Of a DNA stretch of 64,000 bases, positions 34,725 to 45,498 are shown one piece after another. Position 1 is the stretch's first letter; every line of letters begins with the position of its first letter. This DNA is from Oegoconia quadripuncta (Eukaryota; Arthropoda; Insecta; Lepidoptera; Autostichidae): NCBI GenBank assembly GCA_949316235.1, contig OX438748.1, positions 8,621,001-8,685,000 on the forward strand, written 5' to 3'. The notes beneath the pieces were generated by a model. It worked only from the letters and a program-made list of their open reading frames with translations, had not been told where the DNA came from and made no database searches. Made by a program: the position numbers and the translations under genes.

Positions 34725-35700
34725 ATCCTGAAGTTAATCAACATAAGCGTTTAAAATCAAGACCACAAAATTATACTAAAGCTCCGTCTAGCTGATTGTG
34801 TGTCTATGTAATTTAGCTGTTTAATTATAGCTACGAGTATCTTTAGTAAATCCCTATTTAAGTTTGAATCTACCAGATTTAATCAACCCCACCATCTGTC
34901 TGAATAATACATACTCATTTACAAAAGTAATTAATGAAAACAATGGCTACCTACTCGTTATTCGTACGCTTTTGCTTTTACTAGCTCTTACTCATGACTT
35001 TCATCTTGTGTGATGGCTTACATCCGAAATTACTCATGATCAGGATCCCGATTTTTAAATGTCAATAGACATCAATAGGTTAGTCAGTTGCACTCGCTTA
35101 TAAGTGTGAAAGAGATAGACATGCCAATGTCTCTCGACAGTGAAGAGTCGAGTGCGTGAGACAGTGAAGAGTCCTGGGGCTCTACGTCCTAGCCTTCTGG
35201 GTACCTTGTCACAAAGCCGTGACCTGGAACATGTGTTCTACTTATGACGTGAACTTATGTTCTAGGGCCCTTTTTTTTAATATATTTTTTAGTATCTTTC
35301 CTTGTGTCCTCTATTGTCAAATAATATTTTTTATACTGTACTAGATAATAAATGTTTTTAATCCAGGTGTAAAATTCTACGATTAGAAAAGACTGAAGGA
35401 TTAATAGTGTTGTAAGTCCACTAATGAAGACTGATGCGAAAAGCTTTAGCTTGCGATCGATCTAAATTGTAAATTAACTTGGATTGTTTAATTAAAATAT
35501 CTAGACAAAACTTACACAAGGTCAATGAACGCAAGGGGAATGGTCTTTCTACCAATTAATATTGTATCGACATCGAGTGATATTCGGAGAAGCTTTATTA
35601 ATTACCAGCAGTATTGGCAAACTATTTAAAATGTTCACTATAAAATACATACATAAGGTCACGACCATTATCCCAACATAAGCCTTTGGGTATACCAAAG
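34725..35700. other. Intergenic sequence, no gene seen
   Basis: AT-rich with no coding or RNA motif. 35640-35695 ('GTCACGACCATTATCCCAAC') may be a scrap of the preceding repeat family. Confidence 0.4.
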
Positions 35701-35702
35701 AT

Positions 35703-35805
35703 TATTATTATTAAATCCTTTATTGCACACAAAATAAAATACAAAGAATATGTGACATAAGTGATAAAAGTGTAAAATCGCTGATAGCGATTTCTTCCAG
35801 ACAAT
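35703..35805 (-). mobile_element. LINE 3' end (hairpin family), minus strand
   Basis: The minus strand reads GTCTGGAAGAAATCGCTATC, AGCGATTTTACACTTTTATC and a 'TTGTGTGCAATAAAGG' end. The hairpin ATCGCT-ATC-AGCGAT is intact. Confidence 0.65.
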
Positions 35806-35942
35806 TTCAGTTAAAGAAGCGGTGAATAACTATAAATATCAGCAGGTACATAGACGATACATAGAAAATAGGCATAGATATAGAAGAATACATAACAAAG
35901 ATAAACACTTACTAAAATAAAAACAATAAAACCGACATTTTA

Positions 35943-36274
35943 ACCGTCTCCGTGGCTAAATGTAAACAACATTGGGTTTCCGATTCGGAGGTCACGGGTT
36001 CGATCCCCAGCGGGGTACATGTTTAAATACTCGGTTTGGTTGGTGGTAGGGCATTTTAAATGTCCGCCTGGCTAGCTACCACCATCTTATCTAAATCTGC
36101 CGCCAAGCAGCAATGTTAATAGCATTGTTGTATTCCAGCTGTCAGAGATAAGATAGCCAGCCCCCAAATGTGTTGGGGTTTCCGGGTCAGTACGCTTTTA
36201 CCTTCGGCCTTATCTTCACTTAACATCAGGTGTGATTGAGGTCAAGAACCAACCCGTTGTGAATTAAAAAAAAA
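35943..36274 (+). mobile_element. tRNA-derived SINE (group C), fullest copy
   Basis: The head is ACCGTCTCCGTGGCTAAATG with B box ACGGGTTCGATCCCCAGCGG. The body is TACTCGGTTTGGTTGGTGGT, TGTCCGCCTGGCTAGCTACC and GCATTGTTGTATTCCAGCTG. It ends 'CATCAGGTGTGATTGAGGTC' and an A-rich tail. It is ~330 bp. Confidence 0.85.
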
Positions 36275-36309
36275 CCATATAAATAAGTACAATAATAAAA
36301 TACACATCA

Positions 36310-36440
36310 ATATATTAGAAGGTCAATGCTTGAAACAACACCCGCGGTTCACCTTCCGAAACATACAGCCTATCGCCGTTGTGTACAAGACTATTGATGT
36401 TTTTTGATGTAAACTCCTATAGTCACCTATTACGACGCTT
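36310..36440 (-). repeat. Dispersed repeat (GTCGCCTTTTACGACA family), degenerate
   Basis: 'GGTTCACCTTCCGAAACATA', 'CCTATCGCCGTTG' and 'TAGTCACCTATTACGACG' align in order with the copies at 24080 and 34420. Confidence 0.5.
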
Positions 36441-36584
36441 CTGGGAAAAGACAAGTTAATTCTATTCTTCCACTAATGTACAAAAAATTTCCGATTAATT
36501 ATGAAGTATGGCCGTCCATAGCCTACCTAGCGCATATAAAACTCTAATGAAAATCAGGGCAAGATACAAGACACGTAAACACAC

Positions 36585-36640
36585 ACACAGGGTGTGACAG
36601 GGATAGAGAAGAGAGAGAGAAGAGAGATAGAGAAAATGGC
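36585..36640 (+). repeat. Simple repeats: (CA)n then GA-rich tract
   Basis: A short ACACACACACAC run is followed by GGGATAGAGAAGAGAGAGAG-type sequence. Confidence 0.8.
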
Positions 36641-37252
36641 CCGCTATGTTCGCGTATATTTAATAATTTTTTTTTGGCAATTCAGTAGAATTTATTTAAA
36701 ACGTTTACTTACGAATGAAATGTGAGACCTGAAGCTTTATTTGTGTTTCGTGTGTTGTAGGAACTCTTTAGAAAAGCACAGGACGGCATTGTATCCCAAT
36801 GGTAAATAAACTATTATTTTTCAACATAGGTGACAAATCGGTTAAGCAGTTTCGAAGATATTTAGCTTTAAACACAGTTTTTTGGTGTATTTTGATTTTG
36901 ATGTCTTTTGAGGTTTTTCAAAATTTTCAATGCATAGTTTATTATTCCAGACAGAGTCACAAAACCTAGTATGTTAGTGCTTTCTATTTAGTTTGAAAAC
37001 TTCAAAACACATTTCTCCTTTTATGTTAGGGGTTAAAATTAGGGACTCAAAATGAGATGAGCACCAACAAACAAATGACCCTGTGCACTGTAGCTCCAGA
37101 CACTTGCCCTGCGAGAGAGGCGCTGCGAGTGGCGGGACAGGCGGGACAGGGCGGTGCGGGACTTATTGTATTTAGCGTTACTTTAGCGCGACTTATTGTA
37201 TTATCAGTTTGTGTCTAGCAGTCGGCGAACCAAATTAAATTTGTTTTATGTT

Positions 37253-37410
37253 TACCCCACTGTCCCAGACAAGAGGGTAATGTTTCACGAGTGTATTTAT
37301 GTAGGTTTCTATATTGGCTCCTGTAGAAACGCTTGACCGATTTTCAAGTGGAAGTTATGGTTTGTATCGTCTTGGTCCCAGAGATACTTGATACATTTTA
37401 TGGTACAAAA
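37253..37410 (+). repeat. Dispersed repeat, partner of 33838-34000
   Basis: It shares GAGGGTAATGTTT, the 'CGCTTGACCGATTTT' block and GATACATTTTATGGTA with the earlier copy, in the same order and orientation. It ends about 150 bp before the U6 terminator. Confidence 0.6.
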
Positions 37411-37569
37411 GTCAAACACAGCGCCGCCCATACGTATATAGTTTGTTTGGTTTTTAAATACATAAATTGTTATTAAAAGTTATTTATTTTCATTAAATAA
37501 AAAAAATATTCGTAATAAAACTTCTTAATATCAAATTTTCATGACAAAAATTAGCCGCAAAATTTCTTC

Positions 37570-37575
37570 AAAAAA
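37570..37575 (-). terminator. Pol III terminator of U6
   Basis: Six T residues on the minus strand directly follow the U6 3' end (CGTTCCACA), a standard RNA polymerase III stop. Confidence 0.9.
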
Positions 37576-37620
37576 TGTGGAACGCTTCACGATTTTGCGT
37601 GTCATCCTTGCGCAGGGGCC

Positions 37621-37660
<40 letters not shown>

Positions 37661-37677
37661 ACTGCCAAAGCAAGTAC
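37572..37677 (-). ncRNA. U6: U6 spliceosomal snRNA gene
   Basis: The minus strand carries a full ~106-nt U6: a 5' stem-loop starting GTACTTGCTTTGGCAGTACA, then AACGATACAGAGAAGATTAG (with the ACAGAGA box that pairs with the 5' splice site), then CATGGCCCCTGCGCAAGGAT (with the AGC triad spanning the junction) and CGTGAAGCGTTCCACA at the 3' end. U6 is the catalytic RNA of the spliceosome. The body matches animal U6 throughout. The 5' stem differs from the usual insect form at two positions that still pair (GUAC with GUAC). A TATA box upstream and a T6 terminator argue for a functional gene, though U6 retrocopies exist. Confidence 0.92.
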
Positions 37678-37699
37678 AGTAGAGACTGTTCGGTCCGGG

Positions 37700-37706
37700 T
37701 ATATAT
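37700..37706 (-). promoter_or_regulatory. U6 TATA box
   Basis: ATATATA on the minus strand spans -29 to -23 from the U6 start at 37677, the position expected of a type 3 pol III promoter. I could not place the proximal sequence element with confidence; it should lie about 37720-37745. Confidence 0.75.
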
Positions 37707-38142
37707 GCAACGCCGCGAGAACGCAATGATAGCGAGATGCAGGAATGTAGGCGAATTGGAGCTTTGTATGGGGGATTGAGAACAGCGCCATCTAGCGACG
37801 GGTGAAGACTAAATACTCATTCTTGGGGAGAATTCTGAAGTGATTTAGAAAAGTTAATATTAAAACCCATTTACTTTATTAAAAGCTGCATTTGCCATAT
37901 TTTTCATATAAGGTATTTGAAAATAAGTATAAGATACGTTTGATTTGAGTAGGTATTTATTAGAACCAAAGCTTTTTAATCGCCGACGAAAAAAGACAGA
38001 CGTTACGTGTGATTGTGTCCAGTCTTAGATCGGATGTATCTCAGTAATGAGTGGCCCGGTTTGAGTGCGGTTTTTTATATTGAAGTCTAAACGAGGGGAC
38101 ATGGTTTCATGAAAATCAGTTGAAGGGTTTTCTATTTTTTTT

Positions 38143-38523
38143 ATACCGGAAGAGTTTTTTTACTGTACGGAAAAAATAGGGTATATTAGGTAAGTGAAGT
38201 AGAAGTTTTGGTATAGGTAATTTTTTTTTTTCAAAACCGTTATTGACCTACGCCCGTCCGGAGATTGATACGCGACTGGCGGAATTCGTAGGGTTCCTAT
38301 CATGCGAATTTTATTTGGAACTCATATTTTTTATTTATTTATTTAATTTAATAGTGTAATTATGTGGAGTAGGCTACAAACGCGACCGTTAAATGACACA
38401 AGACTATATTCGATGATTATATTGAAAAAAAATAATTAAACTACATATTATTTACACCTTCTATTTCACTTACCTATAGTATGCCCTATTTTCTTCCTTG
38501 CGGTAAAAAAACTCATCCGGTAT
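38143..38523. mobile_element. ATACCGGATGAG inverted-repeat element, copy 4
   Basis: The element is ~381 bp with both terminal repeats (ATACCGGAAGAGTTTTTTTA and AAAAAACTCATCCGGTAT). The interior has 'GGAATTCGTAGGGTTCCTAT' and 'AACGCGACCGTTAAATGACA'. This uninterrupted copy defines the insertion point of the SINE in copy 3. Confidence 0.8.
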
Positions 38524-38673
38524 ATTTAAGACTAATCTAGGGTATAAGGCTTAGCTATGTTTGAGAGGGTTTTCTTTTCAACTTATAGTTATTAACGACT
38601 CCATACATAAATACAAAAATAAAATACTTAACTGCTGGGTCCAGAGTAAGAATAGAGAACTAAACACTAGATA

Positions 38674-38822
38674 ATGGTGTCGTTTCTGATGTACACCAAC
38701 TAAACTAAAACCAGTTTTGGAGTGGTGCCGTCACATCGTACTGTTCCAGGGAGAAAGAGAGAGTACTACTTTAAAACAGGTTTTTGTTTAGTTTAGTTGG
38801 TGTAATCCGAATCGACACCACT
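38674..38822. mobile_element. Foldback MITE, copy 2
   Basis: It has the same layout and centre as 11837-11990: ATGGTGTCG end, CACCAACTAAACTAAAACCA arm, 'CATCGTACTGTTCCAGGGAG' centre, mirrored arm, and CGACACCA end. Confidence 0.8.
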
Positions 38823-39386
38823 ATTCAAACGTTACTATATTACCCTCATCTAATGGGTAACATATCTTATACATAGATTAGCTTTCGTACGAATTAGTGG
38901 ATGACGAATACGTCTTTAAATTGTCATTTAATATCTGAAATTGTATAAATATCTAAAATATGATAGACTAGTGTATCAATGTGTAACATTATATTATACT
39001 GATGTTCCGAATAAATAAATAAAATTAAACCGTTAAAGGTTTTTTTTGTGTTTGGTTGTGAGAAGAATGAATCAATTTTATTAAGCCCCGACGCAAAAAT
39101 AGGGATGTTATAAGTTTGACCACTATACATATATGTGTGTGTGCCTGTCTGTAGGACCGTACCTCTTAAAACCATCATTAAACCGCGCAAGTCCATCGTT
39201 AGAAATTTTCAAGAAAAGAGTAAAAGAGCATTATTTGTCTTTATGATTTCTCCTCAGTAATAAAGTAATTATTTAATTATTTACCATAATATGAGTATTG
39301 ATAATGTATATATGTACTTGTTTATACTTCGTACTATATATATATGTATATTGGATATTGGATATTGTGGTATATTTATTTATATA

Positions 39387-39573
39387 CAGAGTGGAAAGTT
39401 TCAATGGGGCATTCAAGGGAGGTACCTTAATCGTTGCAGCTACAAGAAATTGGTCTTAGGAGACTATCCATAATTTTTCAAAAAAATTCCATTCCCATTC
39501 ACAGATTTTCAAAAAAATGTACGGTTAGCAAGAAAATTACCATTTCTCACAAAAAATTTTTTTGATGCTAATC
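39387..39573 (+). repeat. Left terminal inverted repeat, outer part
   Basis: This matches the right repeat base for base over most of its length (e.g. GGTACCTTAATCGTTGCAGC, AGAAATTGGTCTTAGGAGAC). It is interrupted at 39573 by the BEL LTR and resumes at 46281-46379 with CGTATGCTGATCAAAAAGTT. Confidence 0.88.
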
Positions 39574-39937
39574 TGTGCAGAAATACCTGGTGGTTGTCTC
39601 AGTCCTTCGATGTCCGTTTTGGTTCACGACACAATCACAATTTCACACACACAAGTCAGTTTTATTTAAATATAATTTGTAAATAGTTAGCACGGTCGCG
39701 GGGGGTTTTCTTTAATTTGACTTTTTTTGGGGTCACGGCGTAGCCTTTTGCTTTTTTAGGTTTATAAAGTTTAGACTGCTTGACAGCGCGCGTTTTCGGA
39801 ATCGGCGCGAGCGGATCTTCTTTTTTTTTTTTTTTTTTTTTTTGTTGAGTGGTGTGTTGCCAGTGTAATGATGTAAATATACTACATAGACTTACAATAA
39901 TAAATAAATTCCTATTCCAAATTAAACGGCGTAGACA
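39574..39937 (-). repeat. BEL 3' LTR (364 bp)
   Basis: On the minus strand it begins TGTCTACGCCGTTTAATTTG and ends GGTATTTCTGCACA. It contains a run of 23 A residues on that strand (T on plus). It is identical to the 5' LTR apart from this run. Confidence 0.92.
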
Positions 39938-39949
39938 ACTCCCCCGGCC
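39938..39949 (-). other. BEL polypurine tract
   Basis: Read on the minus strand, GGCCGGGGGAGT abuts the 3' LTR, the expected site of plus-strand priming. Confidence 0.65.
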
Positions 39950-40041
39950 TAGAGGTTTCCTCTGAATTAGAAGCTAAAGAATTGGAGTATGATATAACTA
40001 ATTTAAACTTAGAGCTACATTAACATATTTAAACTTAAGGT

Positions 40042-43000
40042 TTATTGTAGAGGTAGAGGGCAAATCCGAATCACTTTGACCTTAACCGTCCTGATTATAT
40101 TATCTTTCCCAGGGTAGAGCTCTTCAATCACTCCCAAAGGCCAACAAAGAGGATGAGCGTTATTATCTTTGATGACAACAATGGTACCCAACTCCGCAGG
40201 TTTAGATGGGGAATTCCATTTCTCTCTTTGTTGTAGGGAGGTCAAATATTCTTGGCTCCATCGGCGCCAGAAAGAATGTGTCAATTTTGATAATAACCCA
40301 AAGCGAGACAGGCGATTATCAGGTATGTTAGTAAGATCCTCAGCGGGTAGAAACTTTAGGGGGGTGACATTTAAGAAATGATTTGGTGTTAATGCGGAAA
40401 CATCCGACGGATCTGAACCGAGGACACATAGGGGTCTGCTATTGAGTAAGCCTTCAACTTGCACAAGTATGGTGGAAAATTCCTCATAGGTTAGAATTTG
40501 CTGCCCTATTACTTTATACAAGTGTGTTTTTACACAACGGATGTTAATTTCGCTAAGGCCGTTAAAATGCGGTCCATACGGAGGACTATGTTTAAATTGT
40601 ACGCGGTGTTTGGACATTTGGTCACTTAAATAATTATTGTGAGCAGTGGACTGTATAAGAGCATATATATCATCTAGTTTGCGTTTAGCACCTAGAAAGT
40701 TAGTAGCGCCATCACTGTAGATCATAGAGACGGGACCTCTCCTACAGATGAAACGCTTAAAGGCGGCGAGAAACAAATCGGAGCTTAGATCGGAGACCAA
40801 CTCCAAGTGAAGCGCTTTTGTTGTTAAGCAAACAAACAAGCAAATGTAGGCCTTTTGACTTTTAATGCCGCGGCGGCGAACATGAGTAGCAAAAAATGGA
40901 CCGCCGTAGTCCACAGCGGTATAAACGAATGCCTTCACTTCGGAAACTCTGAATGAAGGTAGATCTCCCATAGGAGGGTAAGTGCATTTAGGATTAAGTC
41001 TAAAACAGAGATTACATTTATGTACTCGTTGGCGTACTATATTTCTAGCGGATAGTATCCAAAATTTCTGTCTAAGTAATGACAGTAGGAGAGCAGGTCC
41101 AGTATGAAGATTAGTTACGTGGTAGCAATCTATTATTAAATGAGTAACGCGATCCTTAGGAGGAAGTAATATAGGATGTTTTTGTCCATAATCAAGTTGG
41201 GAATGTGTCAGTCTACCACCGACTCTGAGGATATCGTCATTATCCATAAACGGTTTGAGCTTGAGTATAGCTTTGTTACAAGCTTTATTTGACTTGAGAG
41301 CGGTAATGTCTATTAAAAAATGTTTACTTTGAACATAGCGTATAATAAAAAATTCAGCAAAATCCAAATCTGATACAGATATAGCTCCGCGTGATGATAA
41401 CAATTTAGTAAAACGTAAAATGTATACTGTAGACCGTAATGTTTTATTCCAGTCAGAGCTACGGTCTATTATTTGCTGAATAGGATGTGGAGATTGAGTA
41501 ACGTTAACTTCTGTTTTCAGTACGATAGTTTTTGATTCAACGAGTTCGTGATCATTATGATTAATTTTAAAGGATTTAATGGGCCATTGTGGCAGAGGAG
41601 AAGCAACCCATGGCGGTGCGTGAAACCAAAGGTCTCGTTTGAGAAGCTCAGTAGGCGTTATTGGACGTGAAATAATATCAGCAGGATTTTCACGACCACT
41701 AATATGATACCAGTGACTTGCGGGGAGGTTTGAATTTATTTCAGTTATTCTGTTGGCGACGAACGTATGAAATTTAAAAGATGGCGAGTGAATCCAAGTG
41801 AGTGCTACAGTCGAGTCAGAGAATGCGTAGATTTTCTTTACGTTACATCGTTTGTTTAACACATCACGAGTAGCGACGATGAGATTCGCCAAAAGTAAAG
41901 CAGCGCATAATTCAAGGAGCGCAAGCGACGTTTTATTTAGAGGAGCGACTCTAGATTTAGAGGTAAGTAAGTTCACGCATCCTCTGGAATTTTCATCTGA
42001 GCTAACCCTGATGTATACCGCTGCACCGTAACATCGCTCACTAGCGTCAGCAAACCCAATAAGAGAGATATGATTCGAAGCGGAAATACCTATATGGCGT
42101 GGGATTCTTATGTGTTCTAAGCTACCCAGCTCATTATGGAACTGTGTCCATTTTTCACGGATATAGTCAGGTACAGGGCTGTCCCAATCGAGGTCTAATT
42201 TCGAGCACTCCTGTATGAGTAATTTCATGAAAGCGGTAACCGGACCTATAAGTCCTAGAGGGTCAAAAAGGCGCGCGGTGACTGAAAGAATAGAGCGTTT
42301 AGTACACTCGTGTACGTCTGCGTTAATTTTAAATAAAAAATAGTCATCAGTTATATTCCACTGTAAACCTATGACTTTTGTAAGTGCGTTTGCGTCCTCA
42401 TCAAATTTAATCAATTGCGGATTTTTATTCGAGTTGGGAATCTTATTCATGAGGTCTGGACAGTTAGACATCCATTTTACTAGCTGAAAACCACCGGCCA
42501 TGAACATGGCGACCATTTCACGGTATATTTTCTCGGCATTATCTAAACCGTCAATTGAAGTTATAAAATCATCCATGTACATATGGTGATCGGCCTCGTA
42601 AGCAGCCAGCGGCCACTTGTCACGGCTATCCGCAGCAAGTTGACGTACAACCCTCATGGCGAGGTAAGGGGAGCTCGAAATTCCGAATGCGACTCTATTA
42701 AATTCGAACGTATCGATTTCGGCAGCTGGATCGAATCTATAGAGTATGCGTTGAAAGGCATGATGCTTAGGAATTAGTTTTAAACAGAAATACATACTCT
42801 TAATATCTGCAGTAACTGCGACTGAATACATGCGTAAATTTATTAAGAGATCGAAAATATTGCTTTGCAAGTTCGGCCCCGTATACAATGTGTCATTTAG
42901 TGACTTGCCAGATGTGGTTTTGCAACCGGCATCCAAAACTATGCGAGTTTTAGAAGTCTGTTTGTCGGGCCGATAAATAGCTCGGTGAGGTATATAATAA

Positions 43001-44946
43001 CAACCTATGTCAGTAGACGGTTTATTGACCTTCGATAAGAAACCTTGGTCAATATAACTTTGGAGAGTAGCGTTATAATCTTTGCGAAGTTCGGAATTTA
43101 CATCAAGTTTCTTTTCTAATTTAAGTAATCGTCGTTTGGCGATAGCGTAGGAGTCACCTATTACAGAGGGATCGTCCTTGAATGGTAGATGCACCGTATA
43201 TGCACCAGTGTCATCGCGTGAGTACGTGGAGCGAAAAAGGTGTTCACAAGCCTCATCGTCTGGGCTTATATGCTTTTTCATAGGGACACTATCCAGTTCC
43301 CAAAAGCGTTGAGTGAGTTTTTCTAACGAGAGTGGTTCAGGCTTACAAAAAAAAGATTTATTAACACGTTGAAAAGGAGCGGTGCTATATGTGGTTACAC
43401 TAGAATCTACGTCGGCTTTGCCCATAGCAATGTAACCGAGTGTGGTTTCAACTGCAACTACAGTTGAGTGCGGTGAAGTTACTTTGCCACCCTTTAGTAA
43501 CAATGGAAATAATTCATTACCTATGAGACAATCTATCTCCGCGGGAAAGTAAAAATCATCGTCAGCCATGGGTAAGTAATTTAAATGACCTAAATGCGAA
43601 GTGTTAATTCGTACGTCGGGTAATCGATCAGTGATAGAATCTATCACGCGAGCGTTGATAGTGTAAGAGCAACGTGAATCGAACCGTGAGTGTATTTTAA
43701 AAGTTACAAATCCTAGCGAAGAACTTTCCGTGTGGCCTATGCCTTTAATAGTTGATAATGCGGGTGTAATTTTTAAGTTGAGGCGATCGCAACATTTTTT
43801 CGTTATAAAATGGGCCATGGAGCCGGTGTCAATAAAAACACGAACATTAGATGGCTCAGCGTATTTATAAACATGTACAGTAGCGGTAGGTAACAAAACA
43901 GTAGTGTCCTGCATCCCATTGGTATGCGTAGGAGTCGTTACTGATAACGCCAAATTTGAATTTTCGCGCGGTGACCAATCTGCGGGCTCGAGAGCGGTCG
44001 TGAAGCGAGTAACAGGCATCGCGGTAGCGGGTCGCGTACTGGGACAGGTAGACGGCTGCGACGACACGGGCGCTAATGGCGCGCGCGCGGCCTGAGGAGG
44101 CGGGGCGGGTGAGTGAGCGATATGGCGCGCCCGAGGTAGGTAGGACGAGTCATCGCTATCAGTACCCCTATGGTCCAGTGCTTGTGGAGCGGCTCGGTTC
44201 TGTTGGATACCGGGTTCAACTCTCGGTTGAGCACGAAAATTATCTATATGAAGGAGACTGTGATGTTTAAGGGAACATATGTTGCACCTATTTCGTGATT
44301 TACACAACTTAGTATCATGAAAACCAAGACAATTTTTACAAAAATTATGATTAGTAATAAGAGAGTTCCTAGTGGGTAAATCTTGATTCAAGAAATCCTG
44401 ACATTTATATAATGGGTGCGAGGCACTAGTGTTACATATAACACATGAACGTTGAGGTAGCATATTATGTAATCTAGGTTGCAATGAACTAGTATTTGCC
44501 ACATAGGCATGAGTGGATTTTGATTTAATAGCTGTAGTGGAATTATTATTCTTACTAGCATACTGAGGTTTAACATGAGAAGAAGGGCTGCGCAATGTTT
44601 GAATTTTATTTTGCTCTTTTAAAAACTTAGTTAGATCTTTAAAGGTAGGTATGGCTATATGTCTATGAGACTGTTCAAATAGGTTTACTATGTCCCTATC
44701 AAGTTTACTAAGTGCAACATGAGTTATAATAAAATCTGATAAATCTTCTATATTCAAGCGACTAAGTGCGGCTTCAGCTGAACAAAACTGCTCAATGAAT
44801 GAGTCTAGAGACTGATTACATTTATGTTGTAACATCTGATTCAAATAAATTGAGGCTTGTACTCTCGTGTCCTGATATTTCTCAAGGAGCGCATTCCATA
44901 TGATATGGTAGTTATTAGTGGTGGGTGGAACACCAGAACAGACCAT
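40042..44946 (-). CDS. BEL/Pao gag-pol polyprotein (main part)
   Basis: This 1,634-codon frame encodes the mobile element's replication proteins. The same frame is open upstream to 45168, where a TAG stops it. In order: the end of Gag with DUF1759-type capsid; zinc knuckles (CVIC...C, CKNC...C) at about residues 168-225; aspartic protease FIDTGS at ~372; reverse transcriptase with TADIKS and YMDD at ~789; RNase H starting IGFADAS at ~962; integrase HHCC zinc domain near 1270-1310; and integrase core with YTAVDYGG (~1342), YSDGATNF (~1408) and a Glu in FNGLSE (~1462). Length and order are typical of BEL/Pao. No internal stop or shift was seen. Confidence 0.92.
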   Translation of the reverse strand: MVCSGVPPTTNNYHIIWNALLEKYQDTRVQASIYLNQMLQHKCNQSLDSFIEQFCSAEAALSRLNIEDLSDFIITHVALSKLDRDIVNLFEQSHRHIAIPTFKDLTKFLKEQNKIQTLRSPSSHVKPQYASKNNNSTTAIKSKSTHAYVANTSSLQPRLHNMLPQRSCVICNTSASHPLYKCQDFLNQDLPTRNSLITNHNFCKNCLGFHDTKLCKSRNRCNICSLKHHSLLHIDNFRAQPRVEPGIQQNRAAPQALDHRGTDSDDSSYLPRARHIAHSPAPPPQAARAPLAPVSSQPSTCPSTRPATAMPVTRFTTALEPADWSPRENSNLALSVTTPTHTNGMQDTTVLLPTATVHVYKYAEPSNVRVFIDTGSMAHFITKKCCDRLNLKITPALSTIKGIGHTESSSLGFVTFKIHSRFDSRCSYTINARVIDSITDRLPDVRINTSHLGHLNYLPMADDDFYFPAEIDCLIGNELFPLLLKGGKVTSPHSTVVAVETTLGYIAMGKADVDSSVTTYSTAPFQRVNKSFFCKPEPLSLEKLTQRFWELDSVPMKKHISPDDEACEHLFRSTYSRDDTGAYTVHLPFKDDPSVIGDSYAIAKRRLLKLEKKLDVNSELRKDYNATLQSYIDQGFLSKVNKPSTDIGCYYIPHRAIYRPDKQTSKTRIVLDAGCKTTSGKSLNDTLYTGPNLQSNIFDLLINLRMYSVAVTADIKSMYFCLKLIPKHHAFQRILYRFDPAAEIDTFEFNRVAFGISSSPYLAMRVVRQLAADSRDKWPLAAYEADHHMYMDDFITSIDGLDNAEKIYREMVAMFMAGGFQLVKWMSNCPDLMNKIPNSNKNPQLIKFDEDANALTKVIGLQWNITDDYFLFKINADVHECTKRSILSVTARLFDPLGLIGPVTAFMKLLIQECSKLDLDWDSPVPDYIREKWTQFHNELGSLEHIRIPRHIGISASNHISLIGFADASERCYGAAVYIRVSSDENSRGCVNLLTSKSRVAPLNKTSLALLELCAALLLANLIVATRDVLNKRCNVKKIYAFSDSTVALTWIHSPSFKFHTFVANRITEINSNLPASHWYHISGRENPADIISRPITPTELLKRDLWFHAPPWVASPLPQWPIKSFKINHNDHELVESKTIVLKTEVNVTQSPHPIQQIIDRSSDWNKTLRSTVYILRFTKLLSSRGAISVSDLDFAEFFIIRYVQSKHFLIDITALKSNKACNKAILKLKPFMDNDDILRVGGRLTHSQLDYGQKHPILLPPKDRVTHLIIDCYHVTNLHTGPALLLSLLRQKFWILSARNIVRQRVHKCNLCFRLNPKCTYPPMGDLPSFRVSEVKAFVYTAVDYGGPFFATHVRRRGIKSQKAYICLFVCLTTKALHLELVSDLSSDLFLAAFKRFICRRGPVSMIYSDGATNFLGAKRKLDDIYALIQSTAHNNYLSDQMSKHRVQFKHSPPYGPHFNGLSEINIRCVKTHLYKVIGQQILTYEEFSTILVQVEGLLNSRPLCVLGSDPSDVSALTPNHFLNVTPLKFLPAEDLTNIPDNRLSRFGLLSKLTHSFWRRWSQEYLTSLQQREKWNSPSKPAELGTIVVIKDNNAHPLCWPLGVIEELYPGKDNIIRTVKVKVIRICPLPLQ

Positions 44947-45168
44947 TAATGCCTTGCCAGAGAGACGACCAACTAAATACTGAACCTTTTCAGTCTCGGT
45001 GAGCTGTGAGTTGTCATGAACAAGCGTTTTAAAGTTTTCATAAAATATTGGCCACTGCGATGGTGTACCATCAAAGGAAGCTAATTGTAGTGGAGGTAAT
45101 TTGAAATTTAATAACTTAGATGTATCTATTTTTTCCTTGGAATTTGTGTAATCAAGACCATGCTCGTC

Positions 45169-45498
45169 CTATTTGCTAACCTCTGGAAGTTTCAGAGAAT
45201 TTTCTACATATTTAACATAGCAATATATTTCATCAAAGGATTTTAAAGCGGAGTAATTCGGTTTTGTACTCGGGTCATTTTCCAAATAAGCTTTCACTAG
45301 CAAATCGAGCGTTTCAATAAATTCTGTTCTAGTTTTTTCTATGGAACAAGTACGTGCCAGAAACTGATTTTTATGTACTGGTTCAGAAACCTGTAAGCTG
45401 AGTTTGTAAACTTCTTGGATAATTTGAAAAAGGTTTTCCTTTTTTGCTTCTAGAATAGATATATTAATGTCAATATCCTTTGATCTAGCCTTAGACAT
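45169..45498 (-). CDS. BEL/Pao Gag N-terminus, ends at in-frame TAG
   Basis: The likely start is MSKARSKDIDINISILEAKK at 45498 (context AAAATGT); an upstream Met at 45624 is in frame but reads through leader sequence. It encodes a helical ~110-residue segment ending LKLPEVSK, then TAG at 45171-45169. The frame continues without shift into the main polyprotein. The stop is probably a recent nonsense mutation; leaky readthrough is a less likely alternative. Confidence 0.8.
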   Translation of the reverse strand: MSKARSKDIDINISILEAKKENLFQIIQEVYKLSLQVSEPVHKNQFLARTCSIEKTRTEFIETLDLLVKAYLENDPSTKPNYSALKSFDEIYCYVKYVENSLKLPEVSK

